DNA of 41,612 bases from an uncultured Bacteroidota bacterium (GCA_903844645.1 CAIMUP010000065.1:1-41612); one strand, 5' to 3'. Counted from the stretch's first letter, positions 8,783 to 17,051 are shown. The notes: generated from the sequence alone by a model not told the origin. Translations and numbers: made by a program.

Positions 8783-8814
8783 TTTGGGAGCTAAAGAACT
8801 ATTCCCTATTTTTG
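8783..8814 (+). promoter_or_regulatory. Promoter of the HYC_CC_PP gene and metal-efflux locus
   Basis: TTTG at 8783-8786, a 20-bp spacer and TATTTTTG at 8807-8814 form a very good Bacteroidota promoter. Transcription would start around 8819, which rules out the longer reading frame from ATG 8784 and predicts a leaderless or nearly leaderless message. It is the only clear promoter before the copper-efflux genes. Confidence 0.75.
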
Positions 8815-8819
8815 CACCC

Positions 8820-9215
8820 ATGAATAAGATGAAAAGGACTCCTATTATTTTAATAACAGCTATTTACTTTCTCTCCATTTGCGGAGTGAGCGGCAGTAAC
8901 TTCTATTGCTGCGGGAAGTACAAGGAGAGCTATTTCTTCGCTCATCTGAATGCCGGAAAAGGTTGCATGGATGATAAAAACACCAAGGATTGCTGTGTTA
9001 CCAAAGTGTTTTTCGTGAAGGTTAAAGACACGCATTCGCCCTCCATTCAAATAAAAGGAATCATAGCCGATGTGTCCACTCTTTATTATCCCACTTTCTC
9101 TGAACTATTTAATAATAGTATCGCTAACGATGCACCATCATTAGCATTGCTCCATCCGCCCCCGTTGATTCGTAAGCAACCTGTTTACTTGGCTTACGGG
9201 GTTTTCCTTATCTGA
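8820..9215 (+). CDS. HYC_CC_PP family small secreted protein
   Basis: The protein has about 131 residues from ATG 8820, or 128 from ATG 8829. It has a signal segment (TPIILITAIYFLSICG) and the cysteine layout of the HYC_CC_PP family: FYCCGKY near the N-terminus, a CMDD and DCC cluster, and a PPPLIRKQP tail. Such proteins commonly sit just upstream of CusA-type efflux pumps in Bacteroidota, and here the gene precedes the C-terminal half of CusA by 93 bp. A periplasmic metal-related role is inferred from cysteines and context. The frame extends upstream to ATG 8784, but the promoter lies inside that extension. The usual HYC motif reads FYC here. Confidence 0.75.
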   Translation: MNKMKRTPIILITAIYFLSICGVSGSNFYCCGKYKESYFFAHLNAGKGCMDDKNTKDCCVTKVFFVKVKDTHSPSIQIKGIIADVSTLYYPTFSELFNNSIANDAPSLALLHPPPLIRKQPVYLAYGVFLI

Positions 9216-9236
9216 TTTATTAATTACTTTATCGTT

Positions 9237-9263
9237 GCCGACATCATTTTATGATGCTTCGGC
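9237..9263 (+). other. Hairpin between the HYC_CC_PP gene and the CusA C-half
   Basis: GCCGACATCAT pairs with ATGATG-CT-TCGGC around a TTT loop, giving an 11-bp stem with a 2-nt bulge. There is no T-run directly after it, so a strong terminator is unlikely; it could attenuate transcription or stabilise an RNA end. It sits exactly where the N-terminal half of cusA would be expected. Confidence 0.55.
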
Positions 9264-9308
9264 TAAGTGCGTTTTGTTTAAAAAGTAAATTGATAAATCA
9301 AATAATTA

Positions 9309-11207
9309 ATGAATAAAAAAGAACGGTTAAAGATAATTGAAAAGTCCTCTCGTCAAGTCGGACCAGGCGTGTTTTATTCCACAATAGTGGTTATCGCGTC
9401 GTTCCTTCCTGTCTTTCTTTTGACCGGAATGGAAGGGAAATTATTCCATCCCCTTGCTTGGACAAAAACATTTATCTTAATCATTGATGCCTTCCTCGCG
9501 ATAACACTCACACCTGTTTTAATCTCCTATTTAATGAAAGGAAAACTGAAACCAGAGAGTGCAAATCCCATTACTCGGACTTTAGAAAAGATATACACTC
9601 CGATAATAACATGGTGCTTGGTTTGGCGCAAAACAGTCCTTGGAATTAATCTTATAGCATTGATTGTAGGCGCACTCATGATGTTCCAGATGGGTACCGA
9701 ATTCATGCCTCCTTTGGATGAAGGTTCGATATTATTCATGCCCGTAACATTACCCGATGTCTCCAATTCCGAAGTAAAAAGAATCCTGCAAGTACAAGAT
9801 AAAATCATCAAATCAATTCCCGAAGTAAAGAATGTTTTAGGCAAAGCAGGGCGAGCAAATACCGCGACTGATAATTCTCCAATCTCCATGATTGAAACGA
9901 TCATCCTATTAAAACCAAAAACAGAATGGCGAGCAGGATTAACCAAAGAAGATATCATTAATGAATTGAATGCAAAGCTCCAGATCCCCGGTGTAGTCAA
10001 TGGTTTCACGCAACCCATCATCAATAGAATCAACATGCTTTCGACAGGAATAAGAACCGATGTCGGCTTGAAAGTATATGGACAAAACCTCGATACCATC
10101 TATGCGCTCGCCACAAGAATGAAGAATGAATTAGCAGGAATTGATGGCATAAAAGATCTCTATGTAGAACCAATTACCGGAGGTCGTTATGTAGATATCA
10201 CCATCAAGAAAGATGAAATCGGAAAGTATGGTTTAAGCGTTGATGATGTCAATATGTATATCGAAACCGCATTAGGTGGAATGAACCTCACGACCACGAT
10301 TGAAGGCAGAGAACGCTTCCCCGTCAATGCTCGGTTTGCCCAGGATTCACGCAATAGTCTCGATGCGATTCGGCAGATGCCAATCAAAACAATGAACTAC
10401 GGAAGCATCCCGCTTTCATCCGTTGCAGACGTTTCCATTTCCGAAGGACCACCGATGATTAATTCTGAAAATGCGATGCTACGCGGCACAGTTTTATTCA
10501 ACGTCCGCGACCGCGATTTAGGAAGCACGGTGAAAGAAGCACAAACAAAATTAAACAAATTATTCTCCAAATTACCACGTGGCTACAACCTCGAATGGAG
10601 CGGCCAGTGGGAGAATCAGCTCCGTGCCAACAAAACATTAATGATGATAGTACCCATCGTTCTCCTCATAATTTTCATGGTACTCTATTTCACATACAAG
10701 TCCTTAAAAGAAGCATTACTCACCATGATAACCGTCCCATTCGCCCTGATAGGCGGCATTTACATGGTCTATTTTTATGGAGTAAATCTTTCCGTTGCAG
10801 TTGCAGTTGGCTTCATCGCATTGTTCGGCGTAGCGGTCGAAACAGCCATGCTCATGATGATTTATCTCAACGAATTCATGGAGAAATTAATTACCGACAA
10901 AGGCAATTCATCCACCACCATCACCAAAGAAGATTTGCGCAAATACATCACCGATGGCGCCACCCAACGCCTCCGTCCAAAACTCATGACTGTCTCCGTC
11001 TCGCTCTTCGGTTTAATCCCCATTTTGTGGGCGACAGGTACGGGCAGCGACATCATGCTCCCCATCACAATCCCATTAATTGGTGGAGTTATTTCTTCTA
11101 CAATTTATGTTTTGCTCATCACCCCTGTGGTTTATGAAATCGTAAAAGAAAGAGAACTGAAGAAACATGGAAAACTAATTATGCCAGGTAAAAATGAAGA
11201 AGTATAG
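9309..11207 (+). CDS. cusA: CusA/CzcA-type RND metal efflux pump, C-terminal part only
   Basis: The 632 residues correspond to the C-terminal 60% of a CusA-type pump. They start with the cytoplasmic segment after TM4 (KKERLKIIEKSSRQVGP), followed by TM5 and TM6 (FLPVFLLTGMEGKLFHP), TM7, the second periplasmic domain (NRINMLSTGIRTDVG) and TM8-12 (PFALIGGIYMVYFYGV, GATQRLRPKLMTVSVS). The N-terminal 420 residues are absent here but are encoded at 15384-16652. The two pieces are complementary and share only KKE, so joining them gives about 1049 residues, the normal length. Start ATG 9309 has AT-rich sequence before it and no clear promoter of its own. The pump should export Cu(I)/Ag(I) from the periplasm with TolC and CusB; whether the two parts assemble is unknown. 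Confidence 0.9.
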   Translation: MNKKERLKIIEKSSRQVGPGVFYSTIVVIASFLPVFLLTGMEGKLFHPLAWTKTFILIIDAFLAITLTPVLISYLMKGKLKPESANPITRTLEKIYTPIITWCLVWRKTVLGINLIALIVGALMMFQMGTEFMPPLDEGSILFMPVTLPDVSNSEVKRILQVQDKIIKSIPEVKNVLGKAGRANTATDNSPISMIETIILLKPKTEWRAGLTKEDIINELNAKLQIPGVVNGFTQPIINRINMLSTGIRTDVGLKVYGQNLDTIYALATRMKNELAGIDGIKDLYVEPITGGRYVDITIKKDEIGKYGLSVDDVNMYIETALGGMNLTTTIEGRERFPVNARFAQDSRNSLDAIRQMPIKTMNYGSIPLSSVADVSISEGPPMINSENAMLRGTVLFNVRDRDLGSTVKEAQTKLNKLFSKLPRGYNLEWSGQWENQLRANKTLMMIVPIVLLIIFMVLYFTYKSLKEALLTMITVPFALIGGIYMVYFYGVNLSVAVAVGFIALFGVAVETAMLMMIYLNEFMEKLITDKGNSSTTITKEDLRKYITDGATQRLRPKLMTVSVSLFGLIPILWATGTGSDIMLPITIPLIGGVISSTIYVLLITPVVYEIVKERELKKHGKLIMPGKNEEV

Positions 11208-11424
11208 CATCATATTACTATTTCTTTCTCTTTTTGAAGATCGAAAGAGTCATTTATTAAGTTCCCTAAATCTTTTAGGGAGTTCCCTAAATCTTTTCGG
11301 GGGTCCCCTAAATCTTTTAGGGAGTTCCCTAAATCTTTTCGGGAGTTCCCCAAATCTTTTAGGGAGTCCCCTAAATCTTTTAGGGAGTTCCCTAAAATGC
11401 TTAAAATTCAGTTTATTAGATTAA
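11194..11424 (+). other. Open frame: signal-peptide-like start fused to the 21-bp array
   Basis: An ATG at 11194 overlaps the end of the CusA C-half by 14 bp, as neighbouring genes in this locus also do. It begins with a typical export signal start (MKKYSIILLFLSLF). After about 20 residues the frame runs into the 21-bp array and becomes heptads of the LGSSLNL type, ending at a stop at 11422-11424. It may be the 5' remnant of a gene (for example an original tolC) cut by the array, or a small expressed repeat protein. The overlap and the signal-like start argue against pure chance, but coding is not proven. Confidence 0.35.
11260..11406. repeat. 21-bp tandem array B with hairpin units
   Basis: Seven units of exactly 21 bp run from 11260 to 11406, and the last is partly diverged. 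Each contains CCCTAAATCTTTTAGGG, a 7-bp dyad around TCT; some units have TCGGG or CCCC variants in one arm. It fills the spacer between the CusA C-half and tolC, inside what should be one operon, so a hairpin array would lie in the mRNA. Confidence 0.95.
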
Positions 11425-11427
11425 ATT

Positions 11428-12660
11428 ATGAATAAATTGAATAGTTACCTAATCCTATTACTTATTCTTATTGGAGAATACGCTATTTCCTTAGGGCAAG
11501 TCCTTCCATTGGATTCCATTTTGAATCGAATCGAAAGAAACAATCCGATGCTCAAGATGTATGACGAACAAATTAACGCCGCAACTAACTTTTCAGAGAT
11601 CACAAAAAGCTGGATGCCTCCAAAGATTTCGACGGGTCCCTGGCAAGTGCCTTACAAAAATTTTAGTGATGGTATGTGGATGATTTCTGCCGAACAAATG
11701 ATTCCAAATCCAAAGAAACAAAAAGCGAATTATAATTATATGCTTGGGTTGACGCACATGGAATGGCATGAGAAGGCGGCGAAACGGAATGAATTATTTG
11801 CAGCGGCGAAGAAAAATTATTACGAATGGGTGGTATTGGAAATGAAGAGGGGTTTGATTCTTCAGACAGATTCCTTGTTGAATTATATCATTCAGGTGGG
11901 GCAAATTCGATATACTTACAACAAAGAAAAACTCAATACTATTTATAAAGCCCAAGCCGAATTGTATGAATTACGAAATATGGAAACGATGTTGCAGGGC
12001 GATGTGAAGATGAAACATGTGGAACTCAATACGCTGATGGATGTTGATAAAACTCTTGAATTTTCTGTTGATACGAATTTTATTTCTCGCAATTATGATT
12101 TGCAATTGCCTGATACGGCAGCCATTGCTGCATCACGGAGCGATATCAAACACTTCGATGCAAGTATTAATTCGATTAAACTTCAGCAAGAATATGAGCG
12201 ATCAAAACGGTTCCCTGACTATGGGATTTCAGTAAGTCACATGCAAGCACTTGGGGCGATGCCAAATTCGTTTGCTGCGATGGGAATGGTTACAATTCCG
12301 ATTGTACCCTGGGCTTCCAAAGAATATAAATCGAACATTAAAGGACTGGAAAATTCTGCCAATGCAATCAGTTATCAAAAGCAGTCACTCATCAACGAAA
12401 CCGCCGGTATGCTTGCCTCTCTGCAATATCAAATAAAAACTACGAAGCAACAATTGACAAATTATAAAGAGAATATTCTCCCGGCATATTATAAAAGTTA
12501 TCAGACTTCATTGATAGCTTATGAACAAAATACTGAAGATTTATTTATGGTATTAGATGGTTTGAAAATGTATCGAATGGCGAAGATAAATGAGTTGGAG
12601 CAATTGAACACACTCCTTAAATTACAAGTGGAATATGAAAAGGAATTGGAGATACGGTAG
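11428..12660 (+). CDS. TolC-family outer-membrane efflux protein
   Basis: The 410-residue protein has a signal peptide (residues 1-24, LILIGEYAISLGQ) and the TolC-type layout of two long helical hairpins. The helical regions include the segments at about residues 30-60, 100-210 and 290-405, rich in Glu, Lys and Gln with regular hydrophobic spacing. It would form the outer-membrane channel of the tripartite metal efflux system. The following adaptor gene overlaps its 3' end by 26 bp, which points to translational coupling. It is a little shorter than many CusC homologues and shows no lipobox. A second TolC-type gene lies at 39986. Confidence 0.85.
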   Translation: MNKLNSYLILLLILIGEYAISLGQVLPLDSILNRIERNNPMLKMYDEQINAATNFSEITKSWMPPKISTGPWQVPYKNFSDGMWMISAEQMIPNPKKQKANYNYMLGLTHMEWHEKAAKRNELFAAAKKNYYEWVVLEMKRGLILQTDSLLNYIIQVGQIRYTYNKEKLNTIYKAQAELYELRNMETMLQGDVKMKHVELNTLMDVDKTLEFSVDTNFISRNYDLQLPDTAAIAASRSDIKHFDASINSIKLQQEYERSKRFPDYGISVSHMQALGAMPNSFAAMGMVTIPIVPWASKEYKSNIKGLENSANAISYQKQSLINETAGMLASLQYQIKTTKQQLTNYKENILPAYYKSYQTSLIAYEQNTEDLFMVLDGLKMYRMAKINELEQLNTLLKLQVEYEKELEIR

Positions 12661-13864
12661 ACAATTGATTAGCAGGATTCGGCTTCTCTCTATTTGCATT
12701 TTGTTGTTGGTAAATCTTTCCTGTAACAGGGATGAACACAAGCATATTACGACATCAAAGACCATTGATTTGAGTGGCTTGGAACAACCGACCAATCAAG
12801 TTGTGTTCAGTGATTTGAAAACAATTTCGCTTGTTCAAAAAACGATTACTCTAGTCATTACTGCAACAGGTTTAATAACTTATGATCCACGATTAATGAA
12901 TACAATCAGTGCAAGATTCAGTGGACGAATTGAGAAGCTTTACGTTAGATTTAATTTTGAAAATGTTGTCAAGGGGCAACGAATAATGGATATCTATAGC
13001 TCCGAAATTGTTACTGCACAAGAGGACTTTATCTTTCTTTTGAATAACTCCTCAAGTGATATTTCATTGGTTAATTCATCAAAACAAAAACTGCATTTCC
13101 TTGGCTTATCAGATGAACAAATCAAACAAATTGAAACAAGCAAGAAGCCGATAAACCCGCTACCAATCTATAGTTCATATACCGGACATATTCACGATAT
13201 CGGTAGTGGTAGTAATGGAGTTAATTCAAGTATGAATAGTGGTGGAAGTTCAGACATGAATACTACATCAAAATCAAATACTCAAGAGCAAATTAAAGAT
13301 ATACCTTCATCTCAAAATTCTGCTTTAACAATCAAGGAAGGGATGTATGTTCAAAGTGGACAAGCAATCTTTGCAGTCTATAATACGAGCCGGGTTTGGG
13401 CGGTTTTGAATATTTATCCAAAGGATGCAGCAATGATAAAACTTGGTGATAAAGTTACCTTGAATGTTGAAACAAATTCCACAAATTCCATACAAGCAAG
13501 CATCAATGTTATTGAACCAGTTTCTGGTCAAAATACTTCTTCGATTAAAGCAAGAGTTTATATACAGAGCATAGAAGCTCACCATTTGAAAATAGGGACT
13601 CTTGTTACAGCAAAGATTGCATCAAAAGAAATTACCGGACAGTGGCTACCAAAATCATCGGTAGTGTCATTAGGGCAAAATAAAGTTGTGTTTCTTAAAA
13701 CCAATAACCATTTTATAAGTAAGGCAATCCATGCTGGAATGACCACTGATTCATTAGTGCAAATCATTGATGGTTTGCAATTCAATGATCAAGTTTCGTT
13801 GAATGCACAATTCCTTGTGGATAGCGAAAGTTTTATTCAAACTGATACCAATGAACAGAAATAA
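12635..13864 (+). CDS. cusB: CusB-type periplasmic adaptor (first of two), lipoprotein
   Basis: The 409-residue protein has an N-terminal lipoprotein signal (LLSICILLLVNLSC, Cys at about 30) and a membrane-fusion-protein architecture. The barrel-sandwich half motif is near residues 90-120 (ISARFSGRIEKLYV, QRIMDIYSSEIVTAQED), followed by a helical hairpin, a second lipoyl half (EGMYVQSGQAIFAVYN) and beta-barrel domains. A Ser/Asn/Gly-rich insertion of about 45 residues (190-235) interrupts the lipoyl domain. It lacks the N-terminal heavy-metal-binding domain found in the next adaptor. It overlaps tolC by 26 bp and the second cusB by 14 bp. It should link the inner-membrane pump to TolC. Confidence 0.85.
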   Translation: MKRNWRYGRQLISRIRLLSICILLLVNLSCNRDEHKHITTSKTIDLSGLEQPTNQVVFSDLKTISLVQKTITLVITATGLITYDPRLMNTISARFSGRIEKLYVRFNFENVVKGQRIMDIYSSEIVTAQEDFIFLLNNSSSDISLVNSSKQKLHFLGLSDEQIKQIETSKKPINPLPIYSSYTGHIHDIGSGSNGVNSSMNSGGSSDMNTTSKSNTQEQIKDIPSSQNSALTIKEGMYVQSGQAIFAVYNTSRVWAVLNIYPKDAAMIKLGDKVTLNVETNSTNSIQASINVIEPVSGQNTSSIKARVYIQSIEAHHLKIGTLVTAKIASKEITGQWLPKSSVVSLGQNKVVFLKTNNHFISKAIHAGMTTDSLVQIIDGLQFNDQVSLNAQFLVDSESFIQTDTNEQK

Positions 13865-15104
13865 GAATATCTTAAACCGTTTATTCATCATGCTAACAAT
13901 GCTGCTATTGCTGATGAATGCTTCATGTATAAAGAAAACTAATCATGCTGATATGGCGGGACCTGATGAGTATTATACTTGCTCCATGGACCCGCAAGTT
14001 ATTGAGAACAAAGCCGGCAACTGTCCTATATGCCACATGAAATTGATTAAAGTAAAAAGGAATAATCTCAAGCCTGGACAAATTCAATTGAGTGAACAGC
14101 AAATAAAATTAGCCAACATAACATTCGATACCTTGCGAATACATGAGCTATCAAAAGAAATTACTCTTACAGGGAAAGTTACATTTGATCAAAATCTTTC
14201 GGAGGCGATTAGCTCAAGAGTTCAAGGACGGATTGAAAAGTTGTTGGTGAAGAACGTAGGTGATTATATTAGCGAAGGACAATTGCTTTATGAAATATAT
14301 AGCGAGGATTTGAATGCTGCTCAATCCGAATATCTTTATGTAATTCAAAAATCAAATGCATCAGAAAGCTTTGCAACCGCAGCAAAGAAAAAGTTATTGC
14401 TTTATGGAATGAGCGAAGAGCAAATCAATAGAATCAAAACTTCAAAGCATATCATTGAGTACATCTCTGTCTATTCATCAGCGGAAGGATTTGTCACTGA
14501 AACCAGCGTGGTAGAAGGGAATTATGTATCATCGGGTATGACACTTTTTCGATTGGCTTCGATGAGTTCTTTATGGGTTGAGGCGCAGGTTTATCTCCCT
14601 TATCTACCCTATTTAAAGGTTGGAACGGAAGCTAAGTTTCACGTTGCTTCCGCAAGTGATGAAGCATATACTGGCAAGGTTATTTTCATTGATCCACAAG
14701 TGCAATCGCCTGAAAGATTTGTCTTGGCGAGGTTTCAAATCATCAATCCTTCTCAACAAATTAAACCTGGTATGCTCGCCAACATTGTTCTTCAAACGGA
14801 GAAACACAAATCGTTCACTCTGCCTGATGACGCTGTAATTATTGACAGTAAAGGAGCCAATGTTTGGGTGAGAAATAAAGATGTCGTATTTGAAAACAAA
14901 ATGGTAACAATCGGCATGCAAAACAGCACCAGCATTGAAATCCTTGATGGCTTATCAGATGGTTATGTTGTAGTTGTTTCGGGTGCTTATCTGCTCAATA
15001 GCGAGTATGTCTTTAAGCGTGGTGCCAGCCCTATGGAAGGTCATCAGGATATCTATCATGATATGCCAGGAATGAAAATAAAATCTCTAATAATTAATAA
15101 ATAG
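13851..15104 (+). CDS. cusB: CusB-type adaptor (second), with heavy-metal-binding domain
   Basis: The best start is ATG 13851, which overlaps the previous stop by 14 bp and gives a 417-residue lipoprotein (LLLLMNASC); the frame extends upstream, but only inside the preceding gene. A heavy-metal-binding domain follows the lipid anchor (YYTCSMDP, GNCPICHMKL), typical of Cu(I)/Ag(I) efflux adaptors. Next come the lipoyl halves (ISSRVQGRIEKLLVK, VVEGNYVSSGMTLFRLA), a helical hairpin (SEDLNAAQSEYLYVIQKS) and the beta-barrel and membrane-proximal domains. Two adaptors in tandem suggest a heteromeric hexamer, or functional division with only one able to bind metal. The next small gene starts 5 bp after the stop. 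Confidence 0.9.
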   Translation: MNRNKNILNRLFIMLTMLLLLMNASCIKKTNHADMAGPDEYYTCSMDPQVIENKAGNCPICHMKLIKVKRNNLKPGQIQLSEQQIKLANITFDTLRIHELSKEITLTGKVTFDQNLSEAISSRVQGRIEKLLVKNVGDYISEGQLLYEIYSEDLNAAQSEYLYVIQKSNASESFATAAKKKLLLYGMSEEQINRIKTSKHIIEYISVYSSAEGFVTETSVVEGNYVSSGMTLFRLASMSSLWVEAQVYLPYLPYLKVGTEAKFHVASASDEAYTGKVIFIDPQVQSPERFVLARFQIINPSQQIKPGMLANIVLQTEKHKSFTLPDDAVIIDSKGANVWVRNKDVVFENKMVTIGMQNSTSIEILDGLSDGYVVVVSGAYLLNSEYVFKRGASPMEGHQDIYHDMPGMKIKSLIINK

Positions 15105-15108
15105 AAGT

Positions 15109-15378
15109 ATGAAAAAAGTAATCATTTTATCAGCAGCAGCACTCATCATGATATTGAGTGGGCACAACAGTTCAGCGACCATAGTTGGTCCAATCAATGC
15201 CAGTGATTCCACTAAAAAGAAAACGGAAATCACTAAACAAATCTTCAACATGGATACCACGAAGTTGAAGAGCGGAGAGAAGTTTTAGCAATGTGAAATG
15301 GATCTCAAAGTTATTTCTATCAAGCCGGGTAAATGTCCTAAATGCGGCATGAAATTAACCGAGATTAAAAAGAAATAA
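15109..15378 (+). pseudogene. Small secreted heavy-metal-binding protein interrupted by an amber codon
   Basis: ATG 15109 opens a 90-codon frame with a signal peptide (KKVIILSAAALIMILSG) and a C-terminal heavy-metal-binding module (QCEMDLKVIS, PGKCPKCGMKLTEIKKK). Codon 60 (15286-15288) is TAG, at the place where such modules have Tyr (YxCxM). A single change from TAT or TAC explains it. Everything after the TAG stays in frame and well conserved to TAA 15376-15378, so the damage is recent, the codon is read through, or it is a sequencing error. ATG 15298 could start a 26-residue peptide that keeps the CPKCGM motif. The next gene begins 5 bp later. Confidence 0.8.
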
Positions 15379-15383
15379 ACAAC

Positions 15384-16652
15384 ATGGTCGAGCGACTCAT
15401 CTCATTCTCGTTACGCAATCGCCTGCTGGTGCTGCTCCTTGCTGCATGTATGTTTGGTTGGGGCATTTACGAAGTCAGGCATAATTCCATTGATGCCATC
15501 CCCGATTTATCCGAGAACCAGGTGATTGTTTTTACGGAGTGGATGGGTCGCAGTCCGCAGGTGATTGAAGACCAGGTTACTTACCCGCTCGTTGCGAATC
15601 TTCAGGGCATTCCGAAGTTGAAAAACATTCGCGGTTCGTCTATGTTCGGAATGAGTTTTGTTTATCTTGTCTTCGAAGATAATGCGGACATCTATTGGGC
15701 AAGGACGCGGGTTTCGGAGCGATTGAACTTTGCACAGAAGCTGCTGCCCGAAGGCATTTCTCCGACCATCGGTCCTGATGGAACCGGTGTCGGACACATC
15801 TTTTGGTACACTTTGGATGCTAAAGGATATGACCTTGGCGAGCAGCGTGCTTTGCAGGATTGGTATATTAAATTTGCCTTGCAAACATTGCCCGGAGTGA
15901 GCGAAGTCGCATCTTTCGGTGGCTTCCAAAAGCAATATCAGATCATCATTGATCCCATTAAACTGACCTTCTATAATCTCTCGATGATGGATGTTTTGAA
16001 GTCCGTTGAATCCAACAACAATGATGTCGGTGGAAGGAAATTCGAGATGAGTGATAAGTCCTACATCGTCCGTGGATTGGGCTATATCAAGTCAATCAGC
16101 GAGATCGAAAACATCTCAATCAGCACATCAAACAATACACCGATAAGGATAAAAGACATCGGCTCTGTGCAGATGGGCGGCGACATTCGTTACGGTATCT
16201 TTGATGAAAACGGAGAAGGCGAAAAGGTCGGTGGCATCATCGTTATGCGATATAATGAAAACGCCGATGCAGTAATAAAGAGCATCAAAACAAAGGTGGC
16301 TGAAGTACAGAAAGGATTGCCCGAAGGCGTGAAATTCCAATTGGCATACGACCGCAGCGAACTCATCGAAGAAGCCATCAGTTCGGTCAAAAGAACGCTC
16401 CTCGAAGTCTTCATCAGCGTTTCGATCATCGTCCTGATTTTCCTTTTTCATTGGCGCAGCGCGCTTATCATTCTCATCCAAATCCCTATTTCGGTCGCCT
16501 CCAGTTTCATCTTTCTAAATGCCTTGGGATTCTCGTCCAACATTATGTCATTAACGGGCATCGCACTGGCTATTGGAGTGATCGTAGATGACGGCATCGT
16601 GATAGTTGAGAATGCTTACCGGCATTTAAGCGAAGCGCAAAAGAAAGAATAG
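15384..16652 (+). CDS. cusA: CusA/CzcA-type RND metal efflux pump, N-terminal part only
   Basis: These 422 residues match the first 40% of a CusA-type pump. TM1 is at about 12-32, the first periplasmic pore domain runs to about 335 (DAIPDLSENQVIV, SSMFGMSFVYLVFEDN, DGTGVGHIFWY), and TM2-TM4 follow. TM4 carries the proton-relay acids (D402, D403 and E409 in VDDGIVIVENAY). The protein stops in the cytoplasmic loop before TM5 (SEAQKKE, then TAG). The missing part is the gene at 9309-11207, which begins with KKERLKII, so the break point is shared. Coding quality looks intact, with no frameshift. It is the last gene of the locus and starts 5 bp after the interrupted metal-binding gene. It is either an independently expressed half-transporter or one product of a rearrangement. 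Confidence 0.9.
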   Translation: MVERLISFSLRNRLLVLLLAACMFGWGIYEVRHNSIDAIPDLSENQVIVFTEWMGRSPQVIEDQVTYPLVANLQGIPKLKNIRGSSMFGMSFVYLVFEDNADIYWARTRVSERLNFAQKLLPEGISPTIGPDGTGVGHIFWYTLDAKGYDLGEQRALQDWYIKFALQTLPGVSEVASFGGFQKQYQIIIDPIKLTFYNLSMMDVLKSVESNNNDVGGRKFEMSDKSYIVRGLGYIKSISEIENISISTSNNTPIRIKDIGSVQMGGDIRYGIFDENGEGEKVGGIIVMRYNENADAVIKSIKTKVAEVQKGLPEGVKFQLAYDRSELIEEAISSVKRTLLEVFISVSIIVLIFLFHWRSALIILIQIPISVASSFIFLNALGFSSNIMSLTGIALAIGVIVDDGIVIVENAYRHLSEAQKKE

Positions 16653-16716
16653 GTCGTTTTGTTTTAATTCAGGATGTTTTTCTTCTCCCCGTTTTTAATG
16701 GCTTTTTGATAAGATA

Positions 16717-16737
16717 TTTTGTGTATTTTATACAAAA
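16717..16737 (+). other. AT-rich hairpin after the CusA N-half
   Basis: TTTTGTGTA and TATACAAAA form a 9-bp stem (one G-T) with a TTT loop, 64 bp after the stop of the CusA N-half. No T-run follows, so it is at best a weak terminator. Confidence 0.4.
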
Positions 16738-16904
16738 TGCATCAATCCTATTTCTTCATTTTTTATTCCTGTTTTTTTTATTTTATTCAGCAAAAAAACC
16801 TCATTTTGCCCTATTTTGATGCTCTCAAATATAGCTAAAGTGCTGATTTGTATAAGCAAAACATGCATAGGAGGGTTTTCGATGAAAATAGTCTTGTTCA
16901 CGCA

Positions 16905-17030
16905 GAGAATCATCGCAGTGTCATCGAGAATCATCGCTGTGTCGCCGAGAATCATCGCAGTGGCACTGAAAATCGTTGCAGCGACACCGAAAATCATTGC
17001 AGTCGCGTCTTTATTGCTTGCAGTCACATC
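16905..17030. repeat. 21-bp tandem array C
   Basis: Six units of exactly 21 bp start at 16905 and share the core GAGAATCATCGCAGTG or close variants; the last, at 17010-17030, is decayed but still in register (TTGCAGTCACATC). It lies between convergent genes. No strong dyad is seen in this unit. Confidence 0.9.
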
Positions 17031-17051
17031 CTTTTTCCTCTTGTTAACATT

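Noticed and set aside
8784-9215. Longer start for the HYC_CC_PP protein
   Set aside because: The promoter (TTTG, 20 bp, TATTTTTG) overlaps the extension, so ATG 8820 or 8829 is the start.
13803-13850. Upstream start for the second CusB
   Set aside because: ATG 13851 gives a proper lipoprotein signal and the usual short overlap; the extension only adds residues inside the previous gene.
9309-16652. Target-site duplication of a transposon at the CusA break
   Set aside because: Only AAAGAA is shared, the order of halves is the reverse of an insertion, and no transposase or integrase is present; a short shared codon run is enough to explain it.
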